A DNA stretch of 64,000 nt. Source: Gammaproteobacteria bacterium. Its GTDB lineage: Bacteria > Pseudomonadota > Gammaproteobacteria > Pseudomonadales > Pseudohongiellaceae. The stretch covers positions 1-64,000 of the forward strand of contig JAURWS010000033.1 of assembly GCA_030654835.1 (NCBI GenBank), read 5' to 3'. Shown here in pieces: positions 60,049-64,000 of the stretch. Under the pieces are notes generated by a model, which was not told where the DNA came from, ran no database searches, and worked only from the letters and a program-made list of their open reading frames with translations. The number at the start of each line of letters is the position of its first letter. The stretch's first letter is position 1. Both the position numbers and the translations under genes were made by a program.

Positions 60049-60271
60049 TGCGCCTCCCGCAGGGTGACTGGGTGAACTCGCCGCAGTATAGACCTATCGG
60101 GAGGCAGGAGACACCAGTTAAAAAGCACTGCCCCTCAAAGTCTGGTACCGCACAGATAAGCACGGGAATGTGTTGCTACTGTCACTCACTCAAACCAAGC
60201 CATCAGCACTACGGGAAACCGGACGGTTGACTTGTGCCATCTCTTGTCTCTGCAGCAAACGGAACAACGCC

Positions 60272-61111
60272 ATGAAAGCCCTATCTAGAAAGTTACTGCA
60301 AAAAACCTGTCTCGCCTTGACGATCGCAGCCATCTGTACGACGGCGAGCGCTGCCGACAGCCTGCCCCAGGACATTCTCGAAGCGCGCCAGGAAGCCCAG
60401 ATCTGGACCACCTTTGCACTGAGCCCTTATCTGCGCGCCAGCGACATCACCGTGTCTGTCGATGCGGGCGTCGCGACGCTGACGGGAGTGGTGGAGGAAG
60501 AAGTCAACAGGGACCTGGCCAGACAGATCGCCGCCGGTGTCGATGGTATCGACACAGTGCACAACGAGATTGTCGTGCAGGCGGACTACAGCCCTGCGGA
60601 GCGCGGCTCCGATGAGCGCACCTATGCGGAATTTGTCGAAGACGCAGGCATCAGCACTGCAGTGAGATCCAAGCTGTTCTGGAGCAAATTCACCGACAGC
60701 CAGAATATCGAAGTGGACACCGTCGCCGGAGTCGTGACTCTCAAGGGAACGACCGACACAGAAATAAGCAAGGAACTCGCTGGCAAGCTCGCACTGAATA
60801 CGCCCGGCGTACTGTCCGTGGAGAATCAGGTGATCACGGACGAGACCGGCCCCACGCTAGGCGATGATCTCGCCAACCTTGGCCAGGAAACCGGCGCCCA
60901 GATTTCCGACAGCTGGATCACCGCCAAAGTGAAATCCACATTCATTTACTCGCGCAACGTCAACAGCGGTGGCATCTCGGTGACCACGACGGATGGCGTC
61001 GTCGCCTTGAGCGGAAAGCTCAGCAGTGGAGCCGAGCGCGCACTGGCGATCGAACTGGCACAGAACGTTCGAGGCGTCAAAGAGGTTGATGCCTCGAAGC
61101 TCGAAATATGA
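60272..61111 (+). CDS. BON-domain exported protein
   Basis: 279 residues from ATG 60272. Signal peptide (LALTIAAICTTASAAD) and three BON domains (about 45-105, 125-190 and 205-275; e.g. VSVDAGVATLTGVVEEEVNRD, IEVDTVAGVVTLKGTTDTEI, VTTTDGVVALSGKLSSGAER). BON proteins such as OsmY bind lipid or stabilise envelope proteins under stress. No other gene is clearly linked; the exoprotein gene begins 94 bases downstream. Confidence 0.92.
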   Translation: MKALSRKLLQKTCLALTIAAICTTASAADSLPQDILEARQEAQIWTTFALSPYLRASDITVSVDAGVATLTGVVEEEVNRDLARQIAAGVDGIDTVHNEIVVQADYSPAERGSDERTYAEFVEDAGISTAVRSKLFWSKFTDSQNIEVDTVAGVVTLKGTTDTEISKELAGKLALNTPGVLSVENQVITDETGPTLGDDLANLGQETGAQISDSWITAKVKSTFIYSRNVNSGGISVTTTDGVVALSGKLSSGAERALAIELAQNVRGVKEVDASKLEI

Positions 61112-61112
61112 A

Positions 61113-61139
61113 GCATATGACGCATATGACGCATATGAC
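61113..61139. repeat. Three 9-base tandem repeats after BON gene
   Basis: GCATATGAC repeated three times immediately after the BON gene stop codon. No coding role seen. Copy number may vary. Confidence 0.85.
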
Positions 61140-61155
61140 GTAAAGCGCGCGGAAA

Positions 61156-61187
61156 GCCTGGGCGGGCCTTCCGCCCCCCATTCAGGC
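61156..61187. repeat. Hairpin between BON gene and exoprotein gene
   Basis: Outer stem GCCTG/CAGGC and inner GGGCGG/CCGCCC pairing within 32 bases; no T-run follows. It could be a weak terminator or an mRNA hairpin. Confidence 0.5.
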
Positions 61188-61204
61188 CAGCGGATGAGTT
61201 GATC

Positions 61205-64000
61205 ATGCAAAAGTTCAAAGCAGGGAAAGCAGAGCCTCCATTCACTCCGAAACTGAAGACACTGGTTTCGGTGATGGCCTGTATCCTCGCCAGCAATCAG
61301 GCGCTAGCCAATGGCACGGAGCCCGAGGTCATTGCAGGTGACGTCAGCTTCTCTGCACAAGGCAACCTGCTGAACATCACCAACAGCCCCGGAGCCATCA
61401 TCCACTGGCAGGGCTTTTCGATTGGAGCAGGCGACACCACACATTTTCAGCAACAGAGCGCCATCTCCAGCGTTCTGAATCGTGTCATTGGTTCCGATCC
61501 ATCCAGCATTCTGGGGACGCTGTCGTCGAACGGACAAGTCTTCCTCATCAATCCGAGCGGCATACTGTTCGGGCAGGACGCACGCGTCGATGTGGCCGGG
61601 CTGGTCGCCTCGACGCTGAACATCAGCAATCAGGACTTTCGCGCAGGCCTTCTCAATTTCACGGCCGATCCGCTCGCTGGCAACGTTGACAGCAGCGGCA
61701 GCATCACCACCCCTTCAGGCGGCAGCGTCTATCTGGTCGGCGCCAACGTCAGCAACAGCGGCCTAATCAACAGCCCACAGGGCGATGTCATTCTGGCCGC
61801 CGGATCAACCGTCAAGATATTCGATACCAGCACGCCCGGCGTCAGGGTGGAGCTGACCGCCGACGCCAATACTGCCGTGAACCTTGGCGAGATTCTGGCG
61901 CACAGCGGCGACGTCGGCATTTACGGCGCGGCACTGCGCAACAGCGGCAGCATCAACGCGGACCAGGTCGTGCGCGATGCGAACGGAAGGATCGTGTTGC
62001 GGGCAACGCGTGACGTGACACTGACCACCACCAGCCAGCTGAGCGCGAGTGGCGAACAAGGCGGTGCTGTTTCCGTGCAGGCGAACACCGGCACCTTGCT
62101 GGTCGACGGCAGCATTGATGTGCGCAGCACGGCGGCGGGTGGCACGGGTGGCCACATCGCGTTGCTGGGTGAGCGCGTCGGCCTGCTCGATGCGAAGATT
62201 GACGCCTCCGGCACCGGCGGTGGCGGCACCGTGCTCGTGGGTGGCGACTATCAGGGCAGCAATACCCTGGTACAGAACGCCGTCAGTACTTATGTGGGGC
62301 CAGGTGCCACCATCAAGGCCGATGCGCTGGCACAAGGGGACGGCGGCAAGGTGATTGTGTGGGCGGATGACTTCACTCGCTTCGCAGGCAACATCAGCGC
62401 CCGTGGCGATAACGGCGGCACCGTGGAAACCTCGGGCAAACAGAATCTGGAGGTGCTCGGTGGCAGCGTGGACACCACTGCACGTCAAGGGCTGGCCGGC
62501 ACCTGGCTGCTGGACCCGAGCAACGTCAACATCACCACCGGCGCGACCACTGGCTCGTTTACGGGAGAAATTTTCGCGCCGAATCAGGACACGGCGATCG
62601 TCAACGCCGGTGTCATTGCCACCGCGCTGGCAACCGGCAATGTCAACATCACCACCACCAACGCCACCGGGACGCAGGCGGGCACGATTACAGTGTCTGC
62701 GCCAATTACAAGGGCTTCCGGAACGGGTACGACGACGCTGACACTGACCCCGAACCAAGTCACCGGCGGCACCATCACGATAGCGTCCGGGGCTGCCATT
62801 TCCGGAACCTCCGGGTCTCCTCTGAATCTCACCCTGGCAGCCGCCGGCGTCGGTTCGACGGTGGCAGTAGGCGCGGCCGTGACCACCTTCGGCGGCAGTT
62901 TTTCCAGCACCGGCACCACGTTCACGAACCTGGCCGGCGCTATCGACACCAGCGGGAGCGGTGCCTCTAACGGCGGCAGCATCACGCTCAACCACAGCAC
63001 CACCATGACCATTGCCGCCCCGCTGATTTCCGGTGGTGGCAATATCAGCATCGCCGGTGGCTCCACGTTCACCGACACCAGCACGATCAACTCCGGCACA
63101 GGCACGGTCACGCTGCGCGGCAGTGCCGACACCCTCGCCATCGGCATCGGCAGCACCACGGGCACTTACAACATCACGCAGGCGCAGATAGCGAATATCA
63201 CCACGACGGGCGGCCTCTTCTTCGGGCACAGCACCGGCACCGGTGCCATCCATATCGGCACCAATGAGGCCGTCGATTTCGGCTCCAAGAATGTGACCGT
63301 TCTGCAGGCGTCGGGAGGAATGACGGTCGAGGGCTCCACTGTGAATGGCACCGGGGCACTGACCTTCAACGCCGGCACCGGTTTTTTCCTGAACAACAGC
63401 CAGATCCTGAGCACGGGAGCGATCAGCCTGATCGCCGACCAGGTGACGCTGAATGCCAATATCTCCGGTTCCACACTGTCAATCGCGCCCTTTACGGCAA
63501 GCATGGCGATCAAAGTTGGTGAAGCAGCGACCCGCATCGATTTTGGCGGCACCAACTTCAACACCTCCAGCCTCACCAGCAACAGTCTGCGCCCCCTCAA
63601 GATCGGCAACACCGCCAATACCGGCGGCCTCACCGTCACCGGCGCCTTCAATACTGGCTCCCCTGCGCTGGAGCTGCTGAGTGGAGGGCTGCTGACCATC
63701 AATGCCGGGGGCACCGTCAGCGCCGACCGCATCGTGCTTGCTGGCAGCAACTTCATCAACAATGGCGGTGCTGCCGCGCTGGTGGTGCCGAGCTCTTCGT
63801 ACTGGCTGGTGTATTCCGCAGACCCTGCGCTGAACACGTTTGGCGGCATGGCCAGCGGCAGCCTCGCACTGTGGGGCAAGACTTATGCCGCGAATCCACC
63901 ATCAACCATCACGGATCTCACCAAGCACTATATTTTCAGCAAAGTACCCAGACTGACTGTCAGTGTCTCCGGCGGCAATCTCACCAAAACCTACGGCACC
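61205..64000 (+). CDS. Filamentous-haemagglutinin-like exoprotein (TpsA-type), 5' part
   Basis: Open frame from ATG 61205 to the window edge (932 codons, no stop), so the gene is truncated by the window. N-terminal signal peptide (LVSVMACILASNQALA), then the two-partner-secretion domain: NSPGAIIHWQGFSIGAGDTT, FQQQSAISSVLNRVIGSDPS and QVFLINPSGILFGQDARVDV, with the conserved NPSGI. Downstream is a long Gly/Thr/Ser/Asn-rich beta-helix-like region (GGTVLVGGDYQGSN; GKVIVWADDFTRFAG). It is probably exported by a TpsB partner and acts in adhesion or contact-dependent growth inhibition. No tpsB gene is in view. The minus-strand frames here are shadows. Confidence 0.9.
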   Translation, partial: MQKFKAGKAEPPFTPKLKTLVSVMACILASNQALANGTEPEVIAGDVSFSAQGNLLNITNSPGAIIHWQGFSIGAGDTTHFQQQSAISSVLNRVIGSDPSSILGTLSSNGQVFLINPSGILFGQDARVDVAGLVASTLNISNQDFRAGLLNFTADPLAGNVDSSGSITTPSGGSVYLVGANVSNSGLINSPQGDVILAAGSTVKIFDTSTPGVRVELTADANTAVNLGEILAHSGDVGIYGAALRNSGSINADQVVRDANGRIVLRATRDVTLTTTSQLSASGEQGGAVSVQANTGTLLVDGSIDVRSTAAGGTGGHIALLGERVGLLDAKIDASGTGGGGTVLVGGDYQGSNTLVQNAVSTYVGPGATIKADALAQGDGGKVIVWADDFTRFAGNISARGDNGGTVETSGKQNLEVLGGSVDTTARQGLAGTWLLDPSNVNITTGATTGSFTGEIFAPNQDTAIVNAGVIATALATGNVNITTTNATGTQAGTITVSAPITRASGTGTTTLTLTPNQVTGGTITIASGAAISGTSGSPLNLTLAAAGVGSTVAVGAAVTTFGGSFSSTGTTFTNLAGAIDTSGSGASNGGSITLNHSTTMTIAAPLISGGGNISIAGGSTFTDTSTINSGTGTVTLRGSADTLAIGIGSTTGTYNITQAQIANITTTGGLFFGHSTGTGAIHIGTNEAVDFGSKNVTVLQASGGMTVEGSTVNGTGALTFNAGTGFFLNNSQILSTGAISLIADQVTLNANISGSTLSIAPFTASMAIKVGEAATRIDFGGTNFNTSSLTSNSLRPLKIGNTANTGGLTVTGAFNTGSPALELLSGGLLTINAGGTVSADRIVLAGSNFINNGGAAALVVPSSSYWLVYSADPALNTFGGMASGSLALWGKTYAANPPSTITDLTKHYIFSKVPRLTVSVSGGNLTKTYGT

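Noticed and set aside
61805-63253. Minus-strand frame of 482 codons within the exoprotein gene
   Set aside because: It is opposite the TpsA-like frame, which has the conserved NPSGI TPS motif and stays open to the end of the window.
1-64000. CRISPR array, tRNA, rRNA or complete insertion sequence
   Set aside because: No regular spacer-repeat pattern, no tRNA-like cloverleaf, no rRNA segment and no transposase frame were recognised; the repeats present are REP-like and short tandem repeats.

Overview
The window reads as a chromosomal segment of a GC-rich gammaproteobacterium. The main reasons are a complete NirBD/NasA nitrate-assimilation block, most of a type II secretion (T2SS) gene set, a PA2779/PA2778-type lipoprotein pair, heme A synthase, Hsp33 and many short GTGGGAGC-headed palindromes of the Pseudomonas REP type. 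The genus cannot be fixed from the sequence. No rRNA, tRNA, CRISPR array or complete insertion sequence was seen.

Layout. 1-6.7 kb: the end of a nitrate import and assimilation operon (nrtD, nirB, nirD, nasA). 6.8-15.5 kb: signalling genes, with a periplasmic binding protein coupled to a membrane diguanylate cyclase, an aldo/keto reductase, a TonB-dependent receptor, a hemerythrin-GGDEF fusion and a DUF4159 protein. 15.6-26.5 kb (minus strand): a DHA2 efflux pump, a DUF1501/c-type cytochrome pair, a four-gene persulfide-type operon (ArsR-rhodanese, DsrE, MBL hydrolase, MFS) and an orphan secreted protein. 27-32 kb: a full branched-chain amino-acid-type ABC operon. 32-33.3 kb: an AT-richer zeta-toxin-like module. 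33.5-39.6 kb: S1/P1 nuclease, ctaA, hslO and a fused anthranilate synthase trpEG preceded by a Trp-rich leader peptide. 39.7-45 kb: two tandem paralogs of unknown function, the PA2779/PA2778 pair, a transglutaminase-like protein and a Crp/Fnr regulator. 45.2-55 kb: T2SS genes in an unusual order (N, M, L, C reverse; G forward; K, J, I, H reverse; D, E forward) with no gspF or prepilin peptidase. 55.1-56.6 kb: an AbiEi/AbiEii toxin-antitoxin pair directly after gspE. 56.8-60 kb: a PAS protein coupled to a CheB-CheR-PAS fusion whose 5' coding end has a 12-base homopolymer. 60.3-64 kb: a BON-domain protein and the start of a large filamentous-haemagglutinin-like exoprotein that runs off the window.

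The strongest points for follow-up are: (i) REP-like palindromes, including a second type (GTGGGAGCG..CCCGGAGG..CATAAAG) found only inside genes and translated in frame in TrpEG and CheB-CheR; (ii) the trp leader with its own sigma70-like promoter; (iii) the 12-bp C/G tract at codons 23-26 of the CheB-CheR fusion, a possible phase-variation switch; (iv) the binding-protein/diguanylate-cyclase pair, which looks like a TorT/TorS-type sensor with a c-di-GMP output; (v) the toxin-antitoxin modules, one where gspF would be expected. No defence or mobile system that is clearly new was found.
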